Source: Adlercreutzia mucosicola DSM 19490
GTDB lineage: Bacteria; Actinomycetota; Coriobacteriia; Coriobacteriales; Eggerthellaceae
Direction: 5' to 3'
Assembly (NCBI RefSeq): GCF_000422625.1
Contig: NZ_AUGK01000016.1
Span: 1 to 64,000 of the forward strand
DNA length: 64,000 nucleotides
Both the position numbers and the translations under genes were made by a program. This document shows, piece by piece, positions 1 through 8,406 of this stretch; the first letter of the stretch is position 1; each line of letters begins with the position of its first letter. The notes beneath the pieces were generated by a model, which made no database searches, had not been told where the DNA came from, and was given only the letters and a program-made list of their open reading frames with translations.

Positions 1-45
1 ACCCTGACGTCTGTTCCGTGCCTCAAGCTATCACCCCTCAAAACA

Positions 46-79
46 AGTGGGACTGGAAACTTTTGTTTCCAGTCCCACT
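46..79 (-). terminator. Rho-independent terminator of the ferric-reductase-like gene
   Basis: A perfect 15-bp inverted repeat with a 4-nt loop (tttt, 61-64) lies about 55 bp beyond the stop codon of the minus-strand gene at 135-842. Read on the minus strand, the stem is followed by a T-rich stretch. A partial copy of the stem sequence (ctggaaacccc) recurs near 98-108. Bases 1-45 hold no recognisable gene. Confidence 0.75.
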
Positions 80-134
80 ATCGGGGTTCAGTTCAAACTG
101 GAAACCCCTCGAACGCGGTTGAAATAGTTGCTGC

Positions 135-842
135 TTAAGCGGCGGTAGTTTCTAGTTCTAGCTCGCTCGGGGTGGGCGCGCCGGAGCGGTCGGCGAGGGC
201 TTTGGCGACGCGCAGCACGGCATAGGCGCCCACGATGACGGAGTACACCACGATGCTGATGACGGCCACTTGGTTGCCGGCTAGGGCGCTCGGCATCAGC
301 AGCAGGGCCAGATGCACGTAGATGAGCAGGTAGAACGGATAGGCCAAGCGCTGCACGCGCTTCCAGGCGGCGGCGCTCATGCCGTGCTTCACGATCTGGA
401 ACGAGGTGACGCACAGCACGGTCATCAGCGCGGTGATCAGGGCGGCCAGGCCGAGCGAGAAGGCCAGGTTGCCGGTGAAGGCACTGCTGATGCGCGGGAT
501 GTAGGAGGCTCCGTAGAATACGATGTGTCCCACGGCGAAGATGCACGCCAGGATGGAAAGCTGCCGGCGGATGGGCATGAGCCGAGTGCGCAGGGCCGAT
601 TTCTCGCCGAGCACACCGACGAACATCACGATGGAGAACAGCAGGAAGGCCAGGGCGCAGCGCTGCATCAGCGGCTGGAACAGCGACCACGCATCGCCGC
701 GCACGCCGACGGACGTTCCCCAGCAGTACAGTGCTACAAGCGCGATGGCGCCCAGATAGAACGGAACCGGGTATTTTTTCAGGGGTTTCGCACAGGCCCA
801 GACCAGGGCAAAAGACAACATGAGGGCTACGATAAATCGCAT
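135..842 (-). CDS. Ferric-reductase-like transmembrane protein (MsrQ/YedZ-type fold)
   Basis: This 235-residue protein is almost entirely hydrophobic, with about six predicted membrane helices. Two helices carry candidate haem-ligand histidines, in FAVGHIVFYG (middle of the protein) and IYVHLALLL (about residue 178). The segment preceding the second, WKRVQRLAYPFYLLIYVH, resembles the ferric-reductase/MsrQ transmembrane domain (PF01794 type). Family members carry b-type haem and move electrons across the membrane. The ATG at 842 follows a clear GAAGGAG ribosome site. The gene is divergent from the molybdoenzyme operon, so a shared electron-transfer role is possible but only inferred. There is no NAD/FAD domain, so it needs a partner reductase. 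The precise substrate cannot be told. Confidence 0.75.
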   Translation of the reverse strand: MRFIVALMLSFALVWACAKPLKKYPVPFYLGAIALVALYCWGTSVGVRGDAWSLFQPLMQRCALAFLLFSIVMFVGVLGEKSALRTRLMPIRRQLSILACIFAVGHIVFYGASYIPRISSAFTGNLAFSLGLAALITALMTVLCVTSFQIVKHGMSAAAWKRVQRLAYPFYLLIYVHLALLLMPSALAGNQVAVISIVVYSVIVGAYAVLRVAKALADRSGAPTPSELELETTAA

Positions 843-1364
843 AATGTCTCCTTCAATTACAGATAGACCGATTGCAACGACTATCTCCCTCTGCTGTCAT
901 AGTAGCAAAGGATACATTATTCAGCAACGAGAATTATTCCCAGTGGTTTAGGGCGATGCCGGGAATAGTCGCTGGGCGAAATGAAATGCCCAGAAAGTGT
1001 TTGCGATCCCTGACTTCTTCATAGTCGTTTTCTTCGCATTTCGACGGGTCTCGGTGCCAATGTCGGTACAACATTGGCAGCATGGGTGGCGACGGCATTT
1101 CCAACTTTATGGCTAGGTTTGCTTGTCAGCGCGAATGCGACGCTTCGCGCTAGGGGCGATTGAGATGAATAGGACACTTGGCGAGCGAATGGGTCGAAGA
1201 AAATGGGTATGTGCATTGACTGTCCTATAAGTGCATGATAGTATGAACGCGGTAACCGTCATACAAGTATAGGACGGTTGCACCTATGCATGGGTCGTAT
1301 TGGAGAAAAGGGGAAGCGACCGTGCGCGGCACTTCCCGAACAATCAGAAGAGGGAGGGTCAACC
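843..1364. other. Divergent intergenic region, ~520 bp, no gene seen
   Basis: This spacer separates the minus-strand membrane gene from the plus-strand molybdoenzyme gene. It is noticeably more AT-rich than its surroundings. It holds a sigma70-like promoter (1216-1244) and repeated ATAGGAC/GTCCTAT motifs at 1169-1175, 1222-1229 (inverted) and 1268-1275. No ORF here has a credible ribosome site. Two regulator-binding functions, one per direction, would fit, but this is inference. Confidence 0.5.
1216..1244 (+). promoter_or_regulatory. Sigma70-type promoter of the molybdoenzyme operon
   Basis: TTGACT (1216-1221) is separated by 17 bp from TAGTAT (1239-1244). Transcription would start near 1251, giving a leader of about 110 nt before the ATG at 1365. 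The inverted pair GTCCTATA (1222-1229) and TATAGGAC (1268-1275) straddles the promoter and start point, as expected for an operator. Confidence 0.6.
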
Positions 1365-4016
1365 ATGAGCAATGATTTGACTCGACGCAGCTTCGTCAAG
1401 TGGGGCACGGCCACCGCCGGCGCCGCAACCCTCGCGGGCTTGACCGCCTGCGCGAATTCACCAGCGTCTTCCGAGACCTCGTTAGGCGATACCGGCATCG
1501 AAGCCTATCCGGGGGAGAAGGGCGATGGCCAATGGCTGACGGGCGCATGCATGAACAACTGCAGTTGCGAGCATTCCCGCTGCCTTTTGAGGGTGTATGT
1601 GGAGGACGGCGTGCCGCTGCGCATCCGCACCGATGAGGAGGAAGACTCTATCGAGGTGCCCCAGCGCCGCGCCTGCCCGCGCGGACGAGCGCAAATTAGT
1701 AATATGATGTCACCGGCGCGCATCAAATATCCCATGAAGCGCAAGGGCTGGAGCCCCGATAATCCCAACGGCGAGATGCGCGGCCGCGATGAGTGGGAGC
1801 GCATCAGCTGGGATGAGGCGCTGGATATCATAGCGAGTGAGATGCAGAAGGCCTACGACAACTGGGGTCCGAAATCTATTCTTGCCGCGGCCTACTCCGA
1901 TATTGGCGAGGAGTACTTCGACCCCATCGTGTGTTTGCTGAATGCCAAGGGCGGTGCGGTGCATCACGATCTGGGCACCGTATCGCTTGGAGCATGGCCT
2001 TGCGTCGAGCTGTTCATGACGGGCAGCATCTTCGAGGCTCCCGACGCCCTGAGTCTCGCCGAGAGCCAGCTCCACTTCCATTTCGGCAACAACTGGGCAG
2101 CCAACAAGGCGGGCAACACACCGCTCCAGTTGAGCTACGCGCAGTCCGAGGGGGGTCGCCTCGTTATTGTGGATCCGTGGCTCAATCAGACGGCCGCCGC
2201 CATTGCCGATGAGTGGGTGCCCATCCTGCCCGGCACCGATACGGCGTTCTGCCTCGGTATGATGTATCACCAGGTGGAGAACAATCTGCAGAATCAGGAG
2301 TTCTTGGACACCTACTGCGTGGGATTCGATGCCGAGCATATGCCTGAGGGCGCCGACCCCAAGGAAAATTTCAAGGACTACTTGCTGGGTACCTACGACG
2401 GCGAGCCCAAGACGCCGGAGTGGGCCGAGGCCATCTGCGGTGTGCCTGCAGCAACAACGCGCCGCCTGGCTGAGGAAATCGCGAAGACTGAAAAAGTCGA
2501 TTTCTTCGCCGGCCAGTCTACGACCAAGATTCCCGCCGGTGAGATGTTCGGTCAGGCCTTCTACACCTTGGCCTTCATGCATGGGGTGGGAACGCCGGGC
2601 AATTATGTCGGCTGGCTCGGCATGCACGAGCACGGCTATTCCACCACGCCCTATTGCTTTGCGGGAGATGCCTCCAACGGGGCCGGCAAGAACCCCGTCA
2701 ATCCGCTGGCGCCTCCTGTCATTGTGCTCGTGCCCAATTGGGGCGAGATAACTGACAAGGATTCTTGGGAAAAGGTGGACTACACCGAGTGCTGGCAGTC
2801 GATTCTCGATGGCGCCTACGGGCGCGATTCCTGGCCTGGCGGGAAAAAGCCCATCGACATTCACGTCATTTACACGGGCGGTTATCAGAACAGCCTCAAC
2901 TCGCTGCCCAATGCGAATGCCGGCATCAAGGTGTTCCGCAAGGTTGATTTCGTGTGGGGTGTCGGGCCGTTCTTCGATGCCTCGCGGCAGTACTGCGACG
3001 TGGTATTGCCTGCGGCCACGTGGTGGGAGAAGGGCAATATCGCCTGGAGCGTGAATGCCGAGACCGTGTATTGGGCTGATCGCATTATGGAGCCGCTGTA
3101 CGAGGCGCGCCCCGAGACTGAGATCGCCGAAGAGCTGGCAAGCCGTCTTGGCCTGGATCCGAAGACGGTGAACACCATGACCGATGCCGAGCGCACCTAT
3201 CACTCCTTCGCCGGCGCCATTAAGATGACTGATCAGGCCACGGCGGCCTATGAGCCGCTGTTCACCATCACTCAGGAAGACATCGATGCCCTGGGTGTGG
3301 AGGGCAAGCCCCAGGAGGGCAGCATCACCATCGCAGAATTCAAGGAGAAGGGTTGCTACAAGACCCAGCGATCCAAGGGCGACGCCCTTACCTATCGGCC
3401 CTTCGCGGCGTTCATTGCCGATCCCGAGGGCAATCCGGCGGCCACGGCGTCGGGTAAGTTCGAGATCCATAGTGCCACACTCTCGGCGGTCGTGAGCTCG
3501 CTCGGTTACTCCGTCATTCCGCCCATCGCGAAGTGGCAGATCGGTGATCCCGACCAGGGCGCCGGTACCCAGACTGAGGAGTACCCGCTGCTGTTGTGGA
3601 CGCCCCATTCTCTGCGTCGCTCCCATACGGTGAACGACAACGTCGTCTCGCTGCGCGAGGCGTTCCCCCAGGAATGCTTCATGAGCACCGTGGATGCCGA
3701 GGCGCGGGGCATCAAGAACGGTGACTTGGTGCTTATGACGAGCCCTCACGGCAAGGTGCTGCGTCCGGCAAAGGTGCTGCCCACTTTAGTGCCAGGAGCT
3801 GCGGCGCTGCAGGACGGTGCTTGGATTCGCATCGACGAGGAGACGGGCATCGACTTGGGTGGCGACCCGAATATCCTGCAGGCTCCGAAGGCCTCGGGGC
3901 AAGCTTCCCAGTCGTGGACGGGCACCCTCGTACAGGTGGAGAAGTACGACGGGCCGCTGACGCTTGAGCCCGATAAGAACACGCCCATCGTTATGCCCGT
4001 GGGCATCGAGGAATAG
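1365..4016 (+). CDS. Tat-exported molybdopterin oxidoreductase, DMSO reductase (DmsA-like) catalytic subunit
   Basis: The product is 883 residues. The start is ATG 1365 behind AGAGGGAGGG, not the longer frame from 1278, because it places the twin-arginine motif TRRSFVKWG right at the N-terminus. A lipobox-like LTAC follows the hydrophobic stretch. An N-terminal 4Fe-4S site is suggested by C62, C66, C68 and C73 with a distal C104 in RRACPRG. Next comes the molybdopterin core (SPARIKYPMKR, ISWDEALDIIASEM, HFGNNWAANKAG) and a C-terminal MGD-binding domain (LLLWTPHSLRRSHTVNDN). These are hallmarks of DmsA-type enzymes reducing S- or N-oxides or other acceptors outside the membrane. The following ferredoxin, chaperone and anchor genes support a three-subunit respiratory reductase. 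The true substrate is unknown, and the first Cys cluster is spaced differently from classic DmsA. Confidence 0.93.
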   Translation: MSNDLTRRSFVKWGTATAGAATLAGLTACANSPASSETSLGDTGIEAYPGEKGDGQWLTGACMNNCSCEHSRCLLRVYVEDGVPLRIRTDEEEDSIEVPQRRACPRGRAQISNMMSPARIKYPMKRKGWSPDNPNGEMRGRDEWERISWDEALDIIASEMQKAYDNWGPKSILAAAYSDIGEEYFDPIVCLLNAKGGAVHHDLGTVSLGAWPCVELFMTGSIFEAPDALSLAESQLHFHFGNNWAANKAGNTPLQLSYAQSEGGRLVIVDPWLNQTAAAIADEWVPILPGTDTAFCLGMMYHQVENNLQNQEFLDTYCVGFDAEHMPEGADPKENFKDYLLGTYDGEPKTPEWAEAICGVPAATTRRLAEEIAKTEKVDFFAGQSTTKIPAGEMFGQAFYTLAFMHGVGTPGNYVGWLGMHEHGYSTTPYCFAGDASNGAGKNPVNPLAPPVIVLVPNWGEITDKDSWEKVDYTECWQSILDGAYGRDSWPGGKKPIDIHVIYTGGYQNSLNSLPNANAGIKVFRKVDFVWGVGPFFDASRQYCDVVLPAATWWEKGNIAWSVNAETVYWADRIMEPLYEARPETEIAEELASRLGLDPKTVNTMTDAERTYHSFAGAIKMTDQATAAYEPLFTITQEDIDALGVEGKPQEGSITIAEFKEKGCYKTQRSKGDALTYRPFAAFIADPEGNPAATASGKFEIHSATLSAVVSSLGYSVIPPIAKWQIGDPDQGAGTQTEEYPLLLWTPHSLRRSHTVNDNVVSLREAFPQECFMSTVDAEARGIKNGDLVLMTSPHGKVLRPAKVLPTLVPGAAALQDGAWIRIDEETGIDLGGDPNILQAPKASGQASQSWTGTLVQVEKYDGPLTLEPDKNTPIVMPVGIEE

Positions 4017-4028
4017 GGGAGGTGCGCC

Positions 4029-4655
4029 ATGACTCAGTACGCATTTCATTTGGACGGCGGCAAGTGCACGGGCTGCAAGACCTGCCAGGTCGCGTGCAAG
4101 GAAACCTACAAGTTGCCGGTAAACAACCTGTACCGCCGAGTGTATAACTATCAGGGCGGCAGCTGGAAGCCCACCGAGGCGGGCCACTACGTGCCCGACG
4201 GAGTGTTCGGCTACTTTGTGTCCCTGTCGTGCAATCACTGCACTGACCCGGCCTGTGTGGCCAACTGCCCTACCGGCGCCATGCAGAAGGACGAGGAGAC
4301 CGGCATCGTGTGGACCGACCACGATGTGTGCATCGGCTGCCAAACCTGCGAGACGGCCTGTCCTTATAATGCGCCCAAGCTCGGCGAGGAAGAGGGCTAC
4401 ATGCTGAAGTGCGACATGTGTCGCGGTGAGGTAGCCACGGGCGGTAAGCCCATTTGCGTGATTGGCTGCCCCATGCGCGCATTGGACTGGGGGCCGCTTG
4501 ACGACATGGTGGCGAAATACGGCGAGGGCGATATTGAAGTGGAGCCCCTGCCCCAGGACACCACGGGTCCCAACCTTATTCTCACACCGCACCCCAAGGC
4601 CCAGAAGTCGGGCTCGGGTACGGGTGCCGTGGTGAACTTGGAAGAAGAGCTGTAG
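4029..4655 (+). CDS. DmsB-like 4Fe-4S electron-transfer subunit
   Basis: This 208-residue protein carries four cysteine clusters typical of DmsB/NrfC ferredoxin subunits: CTGCKTCQVAC near residue 13, CNHCTDPACVANC near 67, CIGCQTCETAC near 100, and a last set CDMC...CVIGC near 125-145. It passes electrons from the membrane anchor to the Tat-exported catalytic subunit, and it lacks its own signal peptide as is normal for the family, riding along with the catalytic subunit. It begins 12 bp after the stop of the upstream gene, with GGGGAGG as ribosome site, so it is co-transcribed with it. The tail after the last cluster is short and Gly/Ser-containing. Family assignment is firm; the electron acceptor of the complex is not. 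Confidence 0.95.
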   Translation: MTQYAFHLDGGKCTGCKTCQVACKETYKLPVNNLYRRVYNYQGGSWKPTEAGHYVPDGVFGYFVSLSCNHCTDPACVANCPTGAMQKDEETGIVWTDHDVCIGCQTCETACPYNAPKLGEEEGYMLKCDMCRGEVATGGKPICVIGCPMRALDWGPLDDMVAKYGEGDIEVEPLPQDTTGPNLILTPHPKAQKSGSGTGAVVNLEEEL

Positions 4656-4670
4656 GAGAAACCGTCAACC

Positions 4671-4776
4671 GCGAAAGGGGCGGCGCTTGCGGGCGCGGCC
4701 TCTTCCCGACCGAATGCAACGACGGATCGGAAGGGGCGCGCCCGCGCCGCGAGGCCGCCAAGGTGTGCCCCTTTCG
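4671..4776 (+). repeat. Large imperfect hairpin between the DmsB-like and TorD-like genes
   Basis: Outer arms CGAAAGGGGC (4672-4681) and GCCCCTTTCG (4767-4776) are perfectly complementary. Inside, 4689-4714 and 4723-4745 form a second GC-rich inverted pair. It sits just after the DmsB-like stop and could be a partial terminator or an mRNA stabiliser that makes catalytic subunits more abundant than anchor and chaperone. No clear T-tract follows. Confidence 0.5.
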
Positions 4777-4793
4777 TGAACCTTTGTAATGAT

Positions 4794-4822
4794 GAGACAA
4801 ATGGTTCTCAAGATTGTATAAT
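4794..4822 (+). promoter_or_regulatory. Candidate internal promoter before the TorD-like gene
   Basis: A perfect TATAAT (4817-4822) lies 17 bp after GAGACA (4794-4799, 4 of 6 matches to TTGACA). It is 90 bp upstream of the TorD-like ATG, in a 257-bp gap that otherwise holds only the large hairpin. This could give the chaperone, anchor and regulator genes their own transcription. Confidence 0.5.
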
Positions 4823-4912
4823 CCCACTTGAGGCGGGTACCGGACAGATTCATCCCCCCTCCCTCCCGATTTGCCCGGTGCCCCGCCCTTTTATTTTTTC
4901 TGAGGTACTCTC

Positions 4913-5710
4913 ATGAATACTCCCTTGCATCCAGAAGAGCTTGCCGCCGCCGAAGTGTGCTTTGCCGCGGTCGGGGCGCTGCTGTACGCCGAGCCGTCGG
5001 TGGAAACCGTGGCCGAAGCCGTGGCATCGCGCCAGTTCGCCGAAGCTCCCTACGCCGCCGACAATGCCTGGGCCTGCCGTGGACTAGAACAGCTGGATCA
5101 GTGGTGCGCGGAAGCGGCCGAAGCCGCGGGCGCGCAAACGGCCGGCGACGCGGGGACGCCCGAGGCGCCTGAGGCGCTCGATCCGGCTGCCGCGGCGGCC
5201 CTTCTTGCCGCCAGCCCCGCCTTCGTCGAGCGTGTGGACGCTCTGCGGCGCGAATGGCTGCGGCTGTTCGTGGGCTTGGGAACGCCGGAGGCCTCGTGCC
5301 TTGAATCCTTCTACGTGGAGCCCAACAGCCACATGTTCGGCCAGAACACCCTGGCCGTGCGCGCCGCCTACAAGCGCCACGGCCTGCAGGTGGAGCGCCT
5401 TCACGCCGAGCCCGATGACCATCTGGGGCTCATGCTGGGCTTCGTCGCCCACTTGATCGCCGCCGAGCGCGCGGCTTTGGAAACAGGCGATGCCGATCGG
5501 GCCGCGGCCTTGGCCGACGAGCAGCGGGCCTTCCTCGCCGACCATATTCTGCCGTGGCTCGCCGTGTGGCACTATGCGGTGGCCAAGCACGGGCGCACCG
5601 CGTACTTCCGCGGCGTGGGCGATTTCACCTTTGGGCTTGCGGCATGCTATGCTGAACGCTTCAACATTCGCTTCGACGAGGAAGCCCGGGTGTTCAAGCA
5701 GAGGAGATAG
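4913..5710 (+). CDS. TorD/DmsD-family molybdoenzyme maturation chaperone
   Basis: The product is 265 residues, mostly alpha-helical and soluble, with the family signature E166-P-D-D-H170 and the preceding LRLFVGLGTPEA and YVEPNSHMFG segments. TorD/DmsD proteins bind the Tat signal peptide of their molybdoenzyme and hold it for cofactor insertion before export. The partner here is almost certainly the Tat protein at 1365-4016. A variable Ala/Glu-rich stretch (about residues 60-95) precedes the conserved part. The ATG at 4913 comes after CTGAGGTA. It is followed 27 bp later by the anchor gene. Family identity is firm; direct pairing is inferred from neighbourhood. Confidence 0.9.
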   Translation: MNTPLHPEELAAAEVCFAAVGALLYAEPSVETVAEAVASRQFAEAPYAADNAWACRGLEQLDQWCAEAAEAAGAQTAGDAGTPEAPEALDPAAAAALLAASPAFVERVDALRREWLRLFVGLGTPEASCLESFYVEPNSHMFGQNTLAVRAAYKRHGLQVERLHAEPDDHLGLMLGFVAHLIAAERAALETGDADRAAALADEQRAFLADHILPWLAVWHYAVAKHGRTAYFRGVGDFTFGLAACYAERFNIRFDEEARVFKQRR

Positions 5711-5737
5711 CGGCGTTGCCTTTGAGGGGAGGTGCGT

Positions 5738-6619
5738 ATGCTGGGGTCGTTTGTGGTGCTGTATCTGTTTCTGGGCGGCTGCGGCGCCGGCGTGCTGCTG
5801 ACCGCGTCGCTGTGGTCGCTGCTGTTCTATGGCACGCGCACCCGCACGTTCGAGCAGAGCCGCGCCTTCGGGGCCCTGGCGGGCAAGCTGTACGCCGGGG
5901 GCTTTCTGCTGCTGGCGGCCGCGGCCCTGTGCCTCTTGCTCGATCTCGGCCGCCCCCAGCGTTTCTTGTTGCTGTTCGTGCGGCCCACGCCCTCGCTGCT
6001 GTCGGTGGGCTCCTTCGTGCTGCTGGCGTCGCTTCTGTGCGCCGGCGTCCTGGCGGCCATCCACTTCGCTGCCATCTTGCGTGCGCCCAGCGCGGTGCGC
6101 AAAGGATTGGAAGGGGTGTGCGCGGCGCTGGCCGCGGCGCTCATGGTGTACACCGGCCTGTACATGGCCTGGATGGAGGCGGTGCCCCTGTGGAACAACG
6201 CCGCCCTGCCGGTGCTGCTGGCGCTGTCGTCGGCCTCCTCGGGACTGGCCGCGGTGCTTCTGACGGCGCCCTTCAGTCGGGATTGGCCGCTGCTTGGCGG
6301 CTGGGCCAATGCCCTGCACCGAGTGCACCGTCTGGTGCTGGCATTGGAGGCCGCGGCCCTGGTGGCCTTCGTGGGGCTGGCGGCTCTGAGCCCGTTCGCG
6401 CGCCCGTCGCTGGGGCTGCTGCTGGCGCCCGAGGGCCTGGGGGCCTGGTTCATCGGCGGTTTTGCCATAGCCGCGGTGGCGCTGCCCCTGGTCGCCGAGG
6501 TGGCGCGCGGTGTGACGCGCACGGCCGCGCCGCTTCTGGCCAGCGAGGTGCTCTGCATCCTCGGCGGGCTGATTCTGCGGTTCTGCCTGGTGCTGGCGGG
6601 AAGCCACTGGCTCGGGTGA
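5738..6619 (+). CDS. NrfD/DmsC-like quinol-oxidising membrane anchor
   Basis: This 293-residue protein has about eight hydrophobic helices and opens with LYLFLGGCGAGV, typical of DmsC/PsrC/NrfD anchors, where a small Gly-rich first helix packs near the quinol site. It would anchor the complex and feed electrons from menaquinol to the ferredoxin subunit. The ATG at 5738 is preferred to the in-frame GTG at 5732, since GGGGAGG (5726-5732) then sits 5 nt upstream. The placement after the chaperone is unusual relative to a plain ABC order but the set of four genes is complete. DmsC versus NrfD cannot be settled from the sequence alone. Confidence 0.85.
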   Translation: MLGSFVVLYLFLGGCGAGVLLTASLWSLLFYGTRTRTFEQSRAFGALAGKLYAGGFLLLAAAALCLLLDLGRPQRFLLLFVRPTPSLLSVGSFVLLASLLCAGVLAAIHFAAILRAPSAVRKGLEGVCAALAAALMVYTGLYMAWMEAVPLWNNAALPVLLALSSASSGLAAVLLTAPFSRDWPLLGGWANALHRVHRLVLALEAAALVAFVGLAALSPFARPSLGLLLAPEGLGAWFIGGFAIAAVALPLVAEVARGVTRTAAPLLASEVLCILGGLILRFCLVLAGSHWLG

Positions 6620-6687
6620 TACAATGCGAGCCGGTGAGAGACGACCGGTCGCGCAAGGCGCGGCCGCCAACAAGTTGCGGAGGACGC

Positions 6688-7074
6688 ATGGCGCTGTTCG
6701 AGATAGACGAGGCAAGCGGGCTGCCCGTATGGGTGCAGCTGCGCAACCGGTTCGTCTACCTCATCAAGACGGGCCACTACCAGCCCGGCGACCAGCTGCC
6801 CAGCGTGCGCACCCTGGCTGCCGAGGCCGCCATCAACTACAACACCGTGAGCAAGGTGTACGTGAACCTGGAGAGCGACGGCTACGTGGAATCGGTGCGC
6901 GGACGCGGGGTGTTCGTGCGCGACATCGGGAACATGGCCGACGACGTGCGCTCCATCGCCGATACCGAGATCGAGGGCTGCATCCGCCGCTGTTTGGCCT
7001 TAGGGATGACCATCGACGAGGTGAAGCTGCGCCTCATCGATGTGGCCCACCGCATCCAGGACGAGAAATCCTAG
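6688..7074 (+). CDS. GntR-family (YtrA-type) transcriptional regulator
   Basis: A 128-residue protein whose first about 75 residues form a GntR winged helix (VWVQLRNRFVYLIKTGHYQPG, split here by family convention; DQLPSVRTLAAEAAINYNT; VNLESDGYVESVRGRGVFV). The remaining about 50 residues are a short helical tail, which is the YtrA subfamily pattern rather than a ligand-binding FadR or HutC domain. The ATG at 6688 follows GCGGAGG. A TACAAT box (6620-6625) overlaps the end of the anchor gene and could give a local promoter. YtrA regulators often control adjacent membrane-protein genes, so the downstream SPFH gene or the upstream operon are candidate targets. That is inference. Confidence 0.88.
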   Translation: MALFEIDEASGLPVWVQLRNRFVYLIKTGHYQPGDQLPSVRTLAAEAAINYNTVSKVYVNLESDGYVESVRGRGVFVRDIGNMADDVRSIADTEIEGCIRRCLALGMTIDEVKLRLIDVAHRIQDEKS

Positions 7075-7155
7075 CCGCCCTGTCGCGGGTAACGCCGCCC
7101 CGCCTGGGCACGCTGATGCCCCGTAGCCCCCTTCCCTGCAAAGGATGTGATTGCC

Positions 7156-8112
7156 GTGAAGAAACGCACCGAGAAGTCTTTCCGCGACGCCGACCAGAAG
7201 GCCTCGCCCATTGAGAAGTACAACTCCAACGTCGACCGCCGCACTTCGCAGAACGGCCCGCTCGTGTTCTCGGCCTTTGTGGCCGTGGCGGTGTTCCTGC
7301 TGGTCATGGCCGCCGGTTTCGCCTTGGTCGGCGACTTCACCGTGGGCGGTTTAGCCGTGGCGTTTCTGGTGGCCTGGGCCGCTACCATGTCGGTGCACAT
7401 CGCCATGCAGTGGGAGAAGATCGTGGTGTTCCGCTTCGGCCGCTTCTCCCGCGTGAAAGGCCCGGGGCTCTACTTCACCATTCCCTTCATCGAGCAGACG
7501 GCGCTCAAGGCCGACCAGCGCATCATGGTCACGGGCTTCGGTGCCGAAGAGACGCTCACGAGCGATTTGGTGCCCATCAACGTGGACGCGGTGCTGTTCT
7601 GGATGGTGTGGGACGCGAAGAAGGCCTGCCTGGAGGTGGAGAACTACTACAACTCGGTGTCGCTGGCGGCCCAAACGGCTCTGCGCGATGCCATCGGGCG
7701 CGCGAGCGTTTCGGAGGTGGCCATCCGCCGCAACCAGCTGGACCAGGAGCTGCAGGAGGTCATCGAGGAGCGCACGAGCGTGTGGGGCATCACCGTGCTG
7801 TCGGTGGAGATCCGCGACATCGTGATTCCCCAGGGTCTGCAGGAAGTGATGAGTGCCGAGGCCCAGGCCGAGCGCGAGAAGAACGCCCGCATGGTGCTGG
7901 CCGAGGTGGAGAAGGATATCTCGGCCATGCTGGTGGACGCCGCCAACGTGTACGAGGAGAACGAGCTGGCCGTGCGCCTGCGCACCATGCACCTGCTCTA
8001 CGAGTCGGTGAAGGGCAGCGGCGGCACCGTGGTCATCCCGAGCGCCTATTCCGAGGGCTTCTCCGACGCCGCTCTGGACAAAGCCATCGACGGCCTGAAA
8101 AGCGGGAAGTAG
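7156..8112 (+). CDS. SPFH/Band 7 (slipin/stomatin-like) membrane protein
   Basis: The 318-residue product has a charged N-terminus, two adjacent hydrophobic helices (about residues 35-80), and then a slipin-type SPFH domain: WEKIVVFRFGRFSRVKGPGL, PFIEQTALKADQRI and VPINVDAVLFWMVWD. A helical segment rich in Glu/Arg (AEAQAEREKNARMVLAEVE) follows, as in stomatins, which oligomerise into membrane scaffolds. The GTG at 7156 is chosen because AAAGGA (7140-7145) lies 10 nt upstream; the GTG at 7147 is too close to it. It directly follows the GntR regulator gene, a pairing that suggests local control. The cargo or partner protease cannot be identified here. Confidence 0.9.
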   Translation: MKKRTEKSFRDADQKASPIEKYNSNVDRRTSQNGPLVFSAFVAVAVFLLVMAAGFALVGDFTVGGLAVAFLVAWAATMSVHIAMQWEKIVVFRFGRFSRVKGPGLYFTIPFIEQTALKADQRIMVTGFGAEETLTSDLVPINVDAVLFWMVWDAKKACLEVENYYNSVSLAAQTALRDAIGRASVSEVAIRRNQLDQELQEVIEERTSVWGITVLSVEIRDIVIPQGLQEVMSAEAQAEREKNARMVLAEVEKDISAMLVDAANVYEENELAVRLRTMHLLYESVKGSGGTVVIPSAYSEGFSDAALDKAIDGLKSGK

Positions 8113-8119
8113 GGAAGCG

Positions 8120-8339
8120 CCGTGACAAAAACAAGGGGATTGGTGCAGGTTTTTCGACTTATATAGCGCCCGCGGCTGTCGCGGGACGTTGCATTGCTGC
8201 CGCGCGTCCACGAATGGCGGCGTTTTCCCTGTTCATGGGGTGTCTCTGTGGCGCCAACGATCGCGATGCCGTTTTTTTGCTGGCTCCAGATGCTATATAA
8301 GTCGAAATAGTTGCACGGCGGAGCCGGGTTTTGTCACGG
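8120..8339. repeat. MITE-like palindromic element A, 220 bp
   Basis: Two 48-bp arms, 8120-8167 and 8292-8339, are inverted copies. The inner 16 bp (tttcgacttatatagc and its complement) and the outer 11 bp (ccgtgacaaaa) are perfect, with a shared GTGCA core between. A spacer of 124 bp separates them. No ORF with a ribosome site lies inside and no clear target-site duplication flanks it. It sits just after the SPFH gene stop, so it may also act as terminator. The gene-free stretch 8113-8577 also contains the tandem repeat at 8407-8471. Confidence 0.65.
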
Positions 8340-8406
8340 GGCCGTGCGCGTCTTCGCGAGGATGGGAATCGTTTGGGGCTGCCGGTGGGCTAAAGCCCGC
8401 CCCTAC

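Noticed and set aside
5716-7074. Long plus-strand frame joining the anchor region with the GntR gene
   Set aside because: Its first two thirds is an out-of-frame reading of the NrfD-like gene. Only the part from ATG 6688 is the regulator.
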